Positions 23,699 to 32,493 of a stretch of 38,426 nucleotides of DNA are shown one piece after another. The stretch covers positions 1 through 38,426 of the forward strand of contig NZ_FOCB01000024.1 in assembly GCF_900109995.1 (NCBI RefSeq), in the 5' to 3' direction. This DNA is from Pseudomonas sp. ok272. GTDB taxonomy: Bacteria > Pseudomonadota > Gammaproteobacteria > Pseudomonadales > Pseudomonadaceae. Numbering within the stretch: the stretch's first letter is position 1; the number at the start of each line of letters is the position of its first letter. A program made the translations under genes and the position numbers. The notes beneath the pieces are model-generated. The model had not been told where the DNA came from. It made no database searches and saw nothing but the letters and a program-made list of their open reading frames with translations.

Positions 23699-25153
23699 AT
23701 GCAGACCTATCACGTGCTGATCATCGGTAGCGGTTTTGGTGGCCAATGTGCAGCCGTCAATCTGCTCAAGGCCGGTATCGAGGACTTCCGGATCCTGGAA
23801 CGGCGCGATTTTTTTGGCGGCACCTGGTGTCAGAATACGTACCCCGGCGCTGCGGTCGATGTCCCTTCCCCGTTGTATTCGCTGTCGTTTGCCCCGTACC
23901 CCTGGACCCGGTTGTTCGCCGAACAGGCCGAACTGCACCGCTACACCCAACACGTCGCCGACCGCTACCAACTGCGGGACAAGGTGCAGCTACAGGCGCT
24001 GGTCGAACGCGTCGAATGGGACGACGAGCAGCGCCACTGGCGGGTCTACACCGCCAGCCAAGGCACCTTCTGCGCCGCGTTCCTGATCAATGCCTCGGGG
24101 CCGCTGAGCCAACCGTTGGTCCCGTCCTTCGAGGGCCTGCAGCGTTTTGCCGGGCGGCAGTTTCACAGCAATGCCTGGGACCACGCCTACGACTATCGCG
24201 ACAAGCGCGTCGCCATCGTCGGCAGCGGTGCCAGTGCCGCGCAAATCATTCCCGCCCTCGCGCCCGATGTCGCGCACTTGCATGTGTTCCAGCGCACCCC
24301 GCACTGGGTACTGCCCCGCGCCGACCGCCGTTTCGGGCGATTCCAGCGCTGGCTGCTGGGCATCAAGCCGGCCTATACGCTGCTGCGCTGGCTGATCTAT
24401 TGGCAGTTCGAATCCCGGGTGATCGCCTTCAAGTACTCCCGCATCGCCCTCAAGCTGGTGCAGCAAAAAGCGCTCAAGCACCTCAAGCAGCAGGTGCCGG
24501 ACGAACACCTGAGGCAAACGCTGACCCCGGATTTCACCTTCGGCTGCAAGCGCGTGATCCTCTCCAGCACCCTGTACCCGGCGTTGTCCCGGGACAACGT
24601 GAGCGTGCACGGTCGCGAACAGGGCATTACCTCCCTCGATGAAACCGGCATCAACACCGTGGATGGCCAGCACATCGACCTCGACTTGATCGTCTGGGCC
24701 ACCGGCTACGACGCCACCGACGGCGCAATACCCTACCCGGTACGCGGCAAGGGCGGCGCCCTGCTCGCCGACGCCTGGGCGCATTACCCCCGCGCCTACC
24801 TGGGCACCAGCCTGCCCGGTTTCCCCAACCTGTTCATGATCCTGGGGCCCAACACCGGCATCGGCCATACCTCGGCGCTGTTCATCATCGAATCGCAGAT
24901 GAACTACATCCTCGGCTGCCTGCGCACCCTCAAGGCCCAGGCGCTGCGCAGCATCGAAGTGCGCCAGGAGGCCGAGAGCGCCTACACCCGGATGATCCAC
25001 CAGCAGATGCAACGCACCGTGTGGAAGTCCGGCGGCTGCCACAGTTGGTACCAAAGCCGTAGCGGCCACGTGATCGCACTGTTCCCCGGGTTCAGCTTCA
25101 GCTACTACCAACTGACCCGACGCGTGAAGCTGGCCGACCACATCCTGTCTTGA
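23699..25153 (+). CDS. Flavin-containing monooxygenase, Baeyer-Villiger type
   Basis: A 484-residue class B flavoprotein monooxygenase. GSGFGG (10-15) binds FAD and GSGASA (175-180) binds NADPH. Both Baeyer-Villiger fingerprints are present: GGTWCQNTYPGAAVD (40-54) with the conserved Asp54, and FAGRQFHSNAWD (150-161), of the FxGxxxHxxxW(P/D) type. Such enzymes insert oxygen next to a ketone, giving an ester or lactone. AAAGGGGG lies three bases before the ATG, somewhat close. A hydrolase follows 21 bases after the stop; together they could oxidise a ketone to an ester and split it. P. fluorescens strains are known to carry monooxygenase plus esterase pairs of this sort. Substrate unknown. Confidence 0.9.
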   Translation: MQTYHVLIIGSGFGGQCAAVNLLKAGIEDFRILERRDFFGGTWCQNTYPGAAVDVPSPLYSLSFAPYPWTRLFAEQAELHRYTQHVADRYQLRDKVQLQALVERVEWDDEQRHWRVYTASQGTFCAAFLINASGPLSQPLVPSFEGLQRFAGRQFHSNAWDHAYDYRDKRVAIVGSGASAAQIIPALAPDVAHLHVFQRTPHWVLPRADRRFGRFQRWLLGIKPAYTLLRWLIYWQFESRVIAFKYSRIALKLVQQKALKHLKQQVPDEHLRQTLTPDFTFGCKRVILSSTLYPALSRDNVSVHGREQGITSLDETGINTVDGQHIDLDLIVWATGYDATDGAIPYPVRGKGGALLADAWAHYPRAYLGTSLPGFPNLFMILGPNTGIGHTSALFIIESQMNYILGCLRTLKAQALRSIEVRQEAESAYTRMIHQQMQRTVWKSGGCHSWYQSRSGHVIALFPGFSFSYYQLTRRVKLADHILS

Positions 25154-25174
25154 CCCCTGCGCAAGGAGAACCCC

Positions 25175-26113
25175 ATGTATCTACTGCTGATCGCTGTCCT
25201 GCTGTTGCTCCTCTGGATCTGGCGCACCTGGCCGCGTATCGGCCATCTGCTCTACAACGCCAGCATGGCCCTGGAGGCGCGCATGTATCACTTGCGCAAG
25301 GTCACGGTGCCCATTGCCGAGATGGGCATGGTCACGTACCTGGGCGGTCCGGCGACGGCAGAAAAAACGATCCTGATGCTGCATGGCTACAGCTGCGACA
25401 AGACCATTTGGCTGCGCTTCGCCCGGCACTTTGTCGATGACTACCGGGTGATCATTCCCGACCTGGCGGGCCATGGCGAAACCGGGTTCAAGGCCGGTGG
25501 CGGCTACGACATCCCGACCCAGGCGCAGCGGTTGATCCAGTTGCTCGATGCCTGCCAGGTAGACACGGTTCACCTGATCGGCAACTCCATGGGTGGCTAC
25601 ATCGCCGCCTGGCTTGCCGCGACCCACCCCGAGCGCGTGGCCTCCCTCGCCCTGATCGATCCCGCAGGCCTCAGTTCTCCCGAGCCCAGCGACATGGAGC
25701 GCATGCTGGCGCACGGCAGCAACCCGTTCCTGATTCACTCGGGCGCGGAATTCGCGCAGTTCTACGCCATGACCATGGCATCGCCGCCCTGGGTGCCGGC
25801 GGTAGTGCTGGCGGCCTTGGCCGAGCGCTATCAACGGCGACGCGATGAGCTGGCGGAGATCTTCGAAGACTTCCACGCCAGCCAACCCATCGGCAGCCAC
25901 CTGCATGACATCCGCGCCCCCGCCCTGCTGTTATGGGGCCGGGAAGACCGCTTGCTGCACGTCAGTAGCGCCCAGGTCTGGGCCAAGGGCCTTGCAAGCG
26001 TGCGGATGGAAATCTGGGACGGCATCGGTCATATGCCCATGGTCGAGCGCCCAGGGCGCACTGCGCAGGTGTACCACGACTTTCTCCAGGCATTGGCCCC
26101 CCAACAGCAGTAA
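25175..26113 (+). CDS. Membrane-anchored alpha/beta hydrolase
   Basis: A 312-residue alpha/beta-hydrolase-fold esterase or lipase. An N-terminal hydrophobic stretch (residues 2-17, LLLIAVLLLLLWIW) likely anchors it in the inner membrane. MLHGYS (68-73) forms the oxyanion loop; the nucleophile is Ser138 in GNSMGG, with Asp258 (WGREDRL) and His286 (GIGHMP) completing the triad. AAGGAG precedes the ATG by seven bases. Its position directly after the Baeyer-Villiger-type monooxygenase suggests it hydrolyses the ester made there. A monoacylglycerol lipase role is an alternative. Confidence 0.9.
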   Translation: MYLLLIAVLLLLLWIWRTWPRIGHLLYNASMALEARMYHLRKVTVPIAEMGMVTYLGGPATAEKTILMLHGYSCDKTIWLRFARHFVDDYRVIIPDLAGHGETGFKAGGGYDIPTQAQRLIQLLDACQVDTVHLIGNSMGGYIAAWLAATHPERVASLALIDPAGLSSPEPSDMERMLAHGSNPFLIHSGAEFAQFYAMTMASPPWVPAVVLAALAERYQRRRDELAEIFEDFHASQPIGSHLHDIRAPALLLWGREDRLLHVSSAQVWAKGLASVRMEIWDGIGHMPMVERPGRTAQVYHDFLQALAPQQQ

Positions 26114-26126
26114 AGGCCTGATCCTC

Positions 26127-26216
26127 TGTGGGAGCGAGCCTGCTCGCGAAAAGGCCGACCCATTCACCACCGCTGTTGACTGTATTGACGCTATCGTGAG
26201 CAGGCTCGCTCCAGGG
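26127..26216. repeat. REP inverted pair
   Basis: TGTGGGAGCGAGCC-TGCTCGCGA (26127-26149) and its inverse TCGTGAGCAGGCTCGC-TCCAGGG (26194-26216) are separated by 44 bases. They form a typical two-element unit between genes transcribed in the same direction. Confidence 0.85.
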
Positions 26217-26341
26217 GTTATGGGGTGGGCCTTGCCAGCAGTCCTGTACAGAATGAAGTTCAGAGAAAACGTCGTTTGCATGCCTTGGGCAAGCCCAACA
26301 GAATCGCCCCACACTTGTGTCGCCGCGCCAGGACCCGACTT

Positions 26342-27739
26342 ATGAGCAACCCCAACTTCGTCAGCCCCGACCTGATCCGCCAACGTTTCTCACGGGCCAT
26401 GTCGGACATGTACCGCGAAGAAGTGCCGCTATACGGCGCCTTGATGGAACTGGTGGCGCGGACCAACGCCCAGGTGCTGGAGAGCGACCCGGCGATTGCC
26501 CGGCAGTTGCGTGCTACCGGTGAAATCGAGCGCCTGGACCTTGAGCGTCACGGTGCGATCCGGGTCGGCACCGGCGAAGAGCTCGCCACCCTGTGTCGAT
26601 TGTTCGCGGTGATGGGCATGCAACCCGTTGGCTACTACGACCTGACGCCCGCCGGGGTGCCTGTGCATTCGACGGCCTTTCGCGCCGTGCATGAAGACGC
26701 GTTGCAGGTCAGTCCGTTTCGCGTGTTCACCTCGCTGCTGCGCCTGGAGCTGATCGAGAGTCCCGAGCTGCGCGCCTTTGCCGAATCGACACTGGCCAAG
26801 CGTTCGATCTTCACCCCCAAGGCACTTGAGCTGATCGCCCAAGCCGAGCAACACGGCGGCCTCGACGAGTCGCAAACCCAGCAGTTCGTCGAGCACGCGC
26901 TGGAGACCTTCCGCTGGCACCGCAGCGCCACGGTCACTGCGGCGCAGTACCAGCAACTCAGCGCCCAGCATCGCCTGATCGCCGACGTCGTCGCGTTCAA
27001 GGGACCGCACATCAATCACCTGACCCCGCGCACCCTGGACATCGACATCGTGCAGGCCCAGATGCCCGTGCATGGCATCACCCCCAAGGCCGTGATCGAA
27101 GGCCCGCCCCGGCGCCAGTGCCCGATCCTGCTGCGCCAGACCAGCTTCAAGGCGCTGGACGAACCCATCGCCTTCACCGACCAACAACAGGCCCACGGCA
27201 GCCACAGCGCGCGCTTCGGCGAGATCGAGCAACGGGGCGCAGCCCTGACCCCAGCCGGTCGTGCCCTCTACGATCGCCTACTCAATGCCGCCCGCGATGA
27301 ACTCAAGGACTTCCCCAACGAAGGCAACGCCGCACGCTACAACCAACTGATGAGCGAGCACTTCCGGGCCTTCCCCGACACCTATGCCGCTATGCGCGAA
27401 CAGGGCCTGGCGTACTTTCGCTACTTCACCACCGAGCAAGGCCGGGCAGCCGGGCGCGACGAACTGGCCGGCTTGTCGCTGGACCGCCTGGTCGAGGCCG
27501 GGTTTCTCAAGGTCGAGCCACTGGTGTACGAGGATTTCCTCCCGGTCAGCGCGGCAGGGATCTTCCAGTCAAACCTGGGCGACGGCGCGCAGGCGCACTA
27601 TGCGCAACACGCCAACCAACACGCCTTCGAGCAGGCGTTGGGGCGCTCGACCATCGATGAGCTGGCGCTGTATGCGCAGACGCAGCAACGCTCGATCGTT
27701 GAATGTGGCAAGGCGTTGGATATGCCAGGACTGGCGTGA
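26342..27739 (+). CDS. hglS: 2-oxoadipate dioxygenase/decarboxylase (DUF1338)
   Basis: A 465-residue non-haem Fe(II) enzyme that turns 2-oxoadipate and O2 into D-2-hydroxyglutarate and CO2 in the D-lysine catabolic route of Pseudomonas. The metal ligands described for P. putida HglS fall at the same positions here: His70, His226 (GPHINH) and Glu294 (RFGEIEQRG), with substrate-binding Arg74 (HGAIRVG). The ATG at 26342 is preceded by AGGA with an eight-base spacer; the longer open frame from 26225 runs into REP-flanking sequence and is rejected. Other lysine-degradation genes are not adjacent, so the gene appears to stand alone. Confidence 0.94.
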   Translation: MSNPNFVSPDLIRQRFSRAMSDMYREEVPLYGALMELVARTNAQVLESDPAIARQLRATGEIERLDLERHGAIRVGTGEELATLCRLFAVMGMQPVGYYDLTPAGVPVHSTAFRAVHEDALQVSPFRVFTSLLRLELIESPELRAFAESTLAKRSIFTPKALELIAQAEQHGGLDESQTQQFVEHALETFRWHRSATVTAAQYQQLSAQHRLIADVVAFKGPHINHLTPRTLDIDIVQAQMPVHGITPKAVIEGPPRRQCPILLRQTSFKALDEPIAFTDQQQAHGSHSARFGEIEQRGAALTPAGRALYDRLLNAARDELKDFPNEGNAARYNQLMSEHFRAFPDTYAAMREQGLAYFRYFTTEQGRAAGRDELAGLSLDRLVEAGFLKVEPLVYEDFLPVSAAGIFQSNLGDGAQAHYAQHANQHAFEQALGRSTIDELALYAQTQQRSIVECGKALDMPGLA

Positions 27740-27986
27740 GCCAATGGCGGTGTGCTGACGGGAATTTAAACGGGAGGCTGGAAAAAAGTTGTACATCTGA
27801 ATGTTGCTTGTCGAACTTTTTGGGAAGAGTCCGCCCAGCGCACTGGCCTGGCAATCCGTGCACTGGTAAAGAGCCACCACACTGGGCGAACCGGGGGAAA
27901 TGTTAATGCAACCGGCAAGGGATGTCTGGTGACAAATCGTGAATAAGTGTGCACAGCATGTTTCAAAAAACACCAAACCGAAAAAA
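27740..27986. other. Intergenic region, less GC-rich
   Basis: Runs between hglS and the terminator of the next minus-strand gene. AAAAAGTT (27783-27790) and AACTTTTT (27814-27821) form an A/T-rich inverted repeat that could end hglS transcription in either direction. No supported gene was found; a small RNA cannot be excluded. Confidence 0.35.
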
Positions 27987-28050
27987 AGCGAACCCCGCCG
28001 ATTCGATAAGCATCATTCAAACGCAAACGCGGTATCGGCGGGGGTCGCTT
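27987..28050 (-). terminator. Terminator of the exported-protein gene, long loop
   Basis: AGCGAACCCCGCCGAT (27987-28002) pairs with ATCGGCGGGGGTCGCTT (28034-28050), with one mismatch or bulge. On the minus strand it is followed by TTTTTTTCGG, giving a strong intrinsic terminator just after the stop at 28067; on the plus strand TTTTC follows, so it may also stop hglS read-through. Confidence 0.75.
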
Positions 28051-28066
28051 TTCAGCAGCGCTGGCC

Positions 28067-28648
28067 TTAGCCCTTGCTGGTAGAAACCTTCAGCACGTCG
28101 GTGTAAGTCACCACCACGCTCTGCCCCTCTTTCAGGTCCTTGAGCTTGGCCTGGACTTTCGGGTCCTTGACATCCAGCACCTTGGACACGCCCGCTGGAT
28201 TCTTCAAGGTGACCTGATTGTGCTTCAAGTCGATCTTGGTGATTTGCAGCTCGACCTTGACCTGGCGGTAGGCTTCGCCGCCCGGATTCGGGTTGTCCGC
28301 TGTCGCACGTACTTCCCCTTCACGGGCGACAGTGCCCGGCTGACCCTTGTCGACGGTGGTGTCGAGCAGCACCGCGACCGAACGGATCACATCGACCTGC
28401 ACCTTGTCACCGGCCTTGAGGTTGCCCAGGTCTTTGGCCTTGTCACTCAACTGCACGGAAACCGGCTGGCCGTCTGCGCCTTCCACCACCACCACGTGAT
28501 TGGCCGCATCGACCGAAATAACCTTGGTGTTCACCTGCTCGGCCTGCACCACGTTCGACAACGGAATCTGCGCCGCGTAAGCCGTGAGGCTAGCGCTGGA
28601 CAGCACGGTCGCCAGCATGATGGCTTTGGTCAGTGTATGAAGTTTCAT
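28067..28648 (-). CDS. Exported protein of unknown function
   Basis: A 193-residue protein with a clear Sec signal peptide (MKLHTLTKAIMLATVLSSAS..., cleavage near AYA/A at about 25). The mature part seems to hold two similar beta-rich units: VNTKVISVDAANHVVVVEGADG...VQLSDKAKDLGNLKAGDKVQVD and ITKIDLKHNQVTLKNPAG...VKDPKVQAKLKDLKEGQSVVVTYTD. Each has a 'thought-to-be' strand-turn-strand followed by a helix with L-x-x-L-K-x-G, so an internal duplication of a small barrel domain is likely. AGGGAA lies before the ATG. It is divergent from the alkylsulfatase gene, separated by 235 bases, and both products are exported. Function unknown. Confidence 0.82.
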   Translation of the reverse strand: MKLHTLTKAIMLATVLSSASLTAYAAQIPLSNVVQAEQVNTKVISVDAANHVVVVEGADGQPVSVQLSDKAKDLGNLKAGDKVQVDVIRSVAVLLDTTVDKGQPGTVAREGEVRATADNPNPGGEAYRQVKVELQITKIDLKHNQVTLKNPAGVSKVLDVKDPKVQAKLKDLKEGQSVVVTYTDVLKVSTSKG

Positions 28649-28883
28649 GGCGATACATTCCCTGTGAGCATTCTGGATGGGTAACGACTTGTCGAAAGAC
28701 TAAAGCCTAATGTGCCGTGGGAGCATAGACGCAGATCAGCACTTCGCCTGAAACATTGCGCTGTCGACCTGAGGCAACGTGAGGGCTGCTGCATGGTTTT
28801 TGTCGTTTGACGATTGCTCAAGGCGTGGGGACGGACCCTAAGCTTGAGGCTGGTCTAGCCATAACGATAAGAAAGGAGACTCC

Positions 28884-30857
28884 ATGCCTCGTTTTACCCT
28901 GTCCTCTCGCGGCCTGCTGGCCGCCCTGATCACCGCCTGCCTGGCCCAGTCCGTCAGCGCCGCCCAGGCCCCCGTTGCCGCCAGCCCGCTGACGGCAGCG
29001 AGCAATGCGGCGGTACTCAAGCAACTGCCCTTCAGCGATCGCACCGACTATGAGTCGGTCGACCGTGGCTTGATCGCGCCGTTCAGCGGACAGATCAAGA
29101 CCGCCGACGGCAAGGTGATCTGGGACACGTCGTCCTATCGCTTCCTCGACAAGGACCAGGCGCCCGACACCGTCAACCCGAGCCTGTGGCGCCTGGCCCA
29201 GCTCAGCACCCACGCCGGTCTGTTTGAAGTCAGCCCGAAGATCTATCAAGTGCGCGGCCTGGACCTGGCCAACATGACCATCATCGAAGGCGATGACGGA
29301 CTGATCATCGTCGACCCACTGACCATGGCCGAAACCGCCAAGACCGCGCTGGACCTGTACTACCAGAACCGCGCGCGCAAGCCGGTGGTGGCGGTGATCT
29401 ACACCCACACCCACGTCGACCACTTTGGCGGCGTGCGCGGGGTGATCGACGAAGCGGACGTCAAGGCTGGCAAGGTCAAGGTCTACGCACCTGCCGGGTT
29501 CATGGAACACGTGATGAGCGAGAACGTCTACGCCGGTAACGCCATGAGCCGCCGGGCCCAGTTCCAGTTCGGCAGCCTGTTGCCTCGCGGTGACAAGGGC
29601 CAGGTCGATGCCGGCATGGGCAAGACGGTGCCCAGCGGTGGCACCATCACGCTGATCGAACCCACCGACCTGATCAGCCAGGCGCAGGAAACCCGCACCA
29701 TTGCCGGGCTGGAGTTCGAGTTCCAACTGACGTCCGGCACCGAAGCACCCGCCGAGATGAATTTTTACCTGCCGCAGCTGCGCGCCTTGTGCATGGCCGA
29801 GAACGCCACGCAAATGATGCACAACCTCCTCACCCCCCGTGGCGCCGAAGTGCGCGACGCCAAGGCCTGGTCCCACTACCTGGACAGCAGCCTGACGCAG
29901 TACGGCGCCAAGACCGACGTGTTGTTCGCCCAGCACAACTGGCCGACCTGGGGTGGCGAACGTATCCGCACCCTGCTCGCCGATCAGCGTGACATGTACG
30001 CCTTCCTCAACGACCGGACCCTGCACCTGTTGAACCAGGGGATGACGCCGATGGAGATTGCACAGAACATGCAAAAACTCCCCGGCGAGCTGGAAAACAA
30101 GTGGTACACCCGCAGTTACTACGGCTCGCTGAGCCACAACTCGCGAGCGGTGTACCAGCGCTACATGGGCTTCTATGACGGCAACCCGGCCAACCTCAAT
30201 CCGTTGCCGCCCGTGGAGACCGCCAAGCATTACGTCGATGCCATCGGTGGCACCCAGGCGGTGCTGGGCAAGATGCGCGAGGCGATGACCAAGGGCGACT
30301 ACCGCTGGGCCGCGCAACTGGGCAACCAGTTGGTCTTCGCCGAGCCGGACAACGCCGAAGGCCGCGAAGCCCAGGCCCGGGCGCTGGAGCAGTTGGGCTA
30401 CCAGAGCGAGAACGCCACCTGGCGCAACATGTACCTGACCGGCGCGATGGAGCTGCGCAACGGTGTACCGAACAACACGGGCAGCTCCGTGTCGGTAGAC
30501 ATGGTACGGGCGATGACCCCGGACATGTTCTTCGACTACCTGGCCATTCGCCTGGACAGCGAAAAGGCCGTCGGCCACGACCTGACCCTGAACTGGATCT
30601 TCGAGAGCCCCGAGCAGGCGTACAACCTGACCTTGCGCAACGGGGTGCTGACCCACCGCGCCGGCAACAATCCCCAGGCCGATGCGAGCGTGCGCATGAG
30701 CAAATCGACCCTGGAGCAAATCAGCCTCAAGCAAGTCGACTTCCCCACCGCCCTCCAGAAAGGCTTGATCAAGCTCGAAGGCAATGGCAAGAAGCTCGGC
30801 GAGTTGCTCACCAGCCTCGACACCTTCAGCCCCCAGTTCAACATCGTCACACCCTGA
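28884..30857 (+). CDS. Alkyl sulfatase, SdsA1-like metallo-beta-lactamase fold
   Basis: Periplasmic or secreted hydrolase of 657 residues, the usual length, that cleaves alkyl sulfate esters such as dodecyl sulfate to the alcohol and sulfate. A signal peptide ends near SVSA/A (26). The two-zinc site is complete: His175, His177, Asp179 and His180 (HTHVDH), Glu287, Glu306 (CMAEN) and His351 (AQHNW), corresponding to the known SdsA1 ligands with an offset of six to seven. A dimerisation helical region follows, and the last 120 residues form an SCP2-like domain for the alkyl chain. AAGGAG precedes the ATG by five bases. The SdsB-type activator is not adjacent. Confidence 0.94.
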   Translation: MPRFTLSSRGLLAALITACLAQSVSAAQAPVAASPLTAASNAAVLKQLPFSDRTDYESVDRGLIAPFSGQIKTADGKVIWDTSSYRFLDKDQAPDTVNPSLWRLAQLSTHAGLFEVSPKIYQVRGLDLANMTIIEGDDGLIIVDPLTMAETAKTALDLYYQNRARKPVVAVIYTHTHVDHFGGVRGVIDEADVKAGKVKVYAPAGFMEHVMSENVYAGNAMSRRAQFQFGSLLPRGDKGQVDAGMGKTVPSGGTITLIEPTDLISQAQETRTIAGLEFEFQLTSGTEAPAEMNFYLPQLRALCMAENATQMMHNLLTPRGAEVRDAKAWSHYLDSSLTQYGAKTDVLFAQHNWPTWGGERIRTLLADQRDMYAFLNDRTLHLLNQGMTPMEIAQNMQKLPGELENKWYTRSYYGSLSHNSRAVYQRYMGFYDGNPANLNPLPPVETAKHYVDAIGGTQAVLGKMREAMTKGDYRWAAQLGNQLVFAEPDNAEGREAQARALEQLGYQSENATWRNMYLTGAMELRNGVPNNTGSSVSVDMVRAMTPDMFFDYLAIRLDSEKAVGHDLTLNWIFESPEQAYNLTLRNGVLTHRAGNNPQADASVRMSKSTLEQISLKQVDFPTALQKGLIKLEGNGKKLGELLTSLDTFSPQFNIVTP

Positions 30858-30876
30858 TCGACTGCAGCGGCAAAAC

Positions 30877-30906
30877 AACCGCCAGACCGGAAACGGCCTG
30901 GCGGTT
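30877..30906 (+). terminator. Terminator of the alkylsulfatase gene
   Basis: AACCGCCAG (30877-30885) pairs with CTGGCGGTT (30898-30906), with an inner CCG-GAAA-CGG. It is a stable hairpin with a GNRA loop 20 bases after the stop; the T-run is short (TTTATG). Confidence 0.7.
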
Positions 30907-30920
30907 TATGCGTAATGGGC

Positions 30921-31085
30921 CGGCCTCTTCGCCGGCAAGCCGGTCTCGCTCTCACCGTGGTCTTCGGTGGACACAACATCTGTGCCCAACCCAGATTCCT
31001 TTGTGGGAGCGAGCCCGCTCGCGAAAGCGGTGGGTCAGTCAACGCGGGGCTAGCCGTGCCGGCCTCTTCGCCGGCAAGCCGGTCT
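30921..31085. repeat. REP cluster, three elements
   Basis: Identical 26-base segments beginning CGGCCTCTTCGCCGGCAAGC occur at 30921-30946 and 31060-31085. A GTGGGAGCGAGCC-CGCTCGCGAAAGCGG element lies between them at 31003-31030. The last copy ends inside the stop codon of the DUF1254 gene (31084-31086), so this element abuts and helps form that stop. Confidence 0.85.
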
Positions 31086-32490
31086 AGGCGGGAACCACCT
31101 CCACCCCGGGCATCATCCAGCGCTGGTCGATCACCTGCGCCTGCGGCCCGTACAAGCGCAGGATCAGGGTGAACGCGCCGCTGGCCGGGGCCGGTAGCCA
31201 GTTGCTCTGGCCATGGTCGGGGGCGGTGCTTTGTACCCACAACGCCAGGCCGCCATCGGCGTCGGTTTGCAGGCGGTCGCGGCTGCTCAGGCAGTAGCGG
31301 TCGATGCCATTGGCCACCAGTTGGCGGTCCGGCAGGTCGTACAAGGTCAATGACCAGAACTCGCTGGCCGGGGGCAATTGCCCGGGGGCAAAACGCAACC
31401 GGTAGCGCTGGCCGCCCACCAGTGGCTGGCCCTGGTTGTCCCGCTGGCTGCCGGTGTAGAACGCCTCTTGCACGCTGTTGCCATAGATGCCGAGGGAGGC
31501 GGCCAGGGCGCGGTTGAGGTAGTTGTTGTGCATCGCCTCGCGCGTACCGAACAGACCCAGGGTGCTACGGACCTTGGCGCCTTCGGTCTTCATCTGCAGT
31601 TGGGCGTCCTGGATGCCGGCCATCAGCGCCTGGCGCTGCTCGGCAGACAACGCCGCCAGGTCAAACCCCTGCCCCGGCACGATGCCGATCTGCATGAACT
31701 GCGCACGCAGCGCCTGCTCCGTGGGGTGGGTCGGGCACAGCGTGAGGATCTGGTTGAGCTGACGGATAAACCCCGGGCCCAACCCGGTCTTGGCGTCCCA
31801 CGCCTGCCAGGCAATCACCGGCGCCGCGACGGGGGCCGGGGTGCCGGCGTACGTGTGCAACGCCTGGAGGCGGTATTGCTGCTGCAAGGCGCGCACCGCG
31901 GGCATGTCGTCAGGGCCATTCAATCCGGTGCGCCCCAGCACCATCACAATCTCGGTTTCGCTGCGCAGCACGGCCTTGATCCCCGCCGGGGTTTCACCCT
32001 GCCAGCCGGGACCTGCAATCAGGTAGTCCCCCGCTTCGCGCCCGGTGCTCAACACCCCGACGTAGGCGAAGTTATGGGTGTATTGATCGACCAATTGATG
32101 CACGTAATAGCGGTCCTCGCCCACCGCCGGCACACTCAGAACCTGGGGTTCGCTGCGCAGGTCGAGCCAGGCCCAGGAATACGGCGTGTCGTTGTTGGGC
32201 GTGACGATTTCGCGGTTCTGTGGGGTGTACAACTCGCTGTAGTGACGAAAGCGATTGAACCCACCGACGTACTCGGCCGCCGCCGGGTCCAGCACCTGCT
32301 TTTCCATGGTCTGGTAGTGCATCAGCATGGGATAGGCGTAGATCCACGCCTGGGCGGTGAGCGCGCGGAACGCGTCAGGCGCGGTCGAATTGACCTGGCT
32401 GGCCGCCAGCAACCAGCTTGGGCAGGCCAGTGCCGCACCGCACACACTCAAACCGCCCAGCAGGCGGCGGCGACTAAAAGGAATATTCAT
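31084..32490 (-). CDS. DUF1254/DUF1214-family exported protein
   Basis: A 468-residue protein with a twin-arginine type signal (SRRRLLGG at 6-13, then a hydrophobic segment to about 30). The DUF1254 domain (about 45-170) shows AWIYAYPMLMHYQTM, TPNNDTPYSWAWLDLR and RYYVHQLVDQYTHNFAYVG; the DUF1214 domain (about 320-460) shows YLNRALAASLGIYGN, YRLRFAPGQLPPASEFWSLTLYD and LILRLYGPQ. Biochemical function is not established. GAGGG lies seven bases upstream, inside the end of a preceding gene remnant. It is the third intact gene of the DUF1302-DUF1329-DUF1254 series. Its stop codon touches a REP element. Confidence 0.88.
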   Translation of the reverse strand: MNIPFSRRRLLGGLSVCGAALACPSWLLAASQVNSTAPDAFRALTAQAWIYAYPMLMHYQTMEKQVLDPAAAEYVGGFNRFRHYSELYTPQNREIVTPNNDTPYSWAWLDLRSEPQVLSVPAVGEDRYYVHQLVDQYTHNFAYVGVLSTGREAGDYLIAGPGWQGETPAGIKAVLRSETEIVMVLGRTGLNGPDDMPAVRALQQQYRLQALHTYAGTPAPVAAPVIAWQAWDAKTGLGPGFIRQLNQILTLCPTHPTEQALRAQFMQIGIVPGQGFDLAALSAEQRQALMAGIQDAQLQMKTEGAKVRSTLGLFGTREAMHNNYLNRALAASLGIYGNSVQEAFYTGSQRDNQGQPLVGGQRYRLRFAPGQLPPASEFWSLTLYDLPDRQLVANGIDRYCLSSRDRLQTDADGGLALWVQSTAPDHGQSNWLPAPASGAFTLILRLYGPQAQVIDQRWMMPGVEVVPA

Positions 32491-32493
32491 GGT

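Noticed and set aside
28818..30878. A 686-codon minus-strand open frame opposite the alkylsulfatase
   Set aside because: Antisense shadow; the plus strand carries all zinc ligands of the alkylsulfatase.
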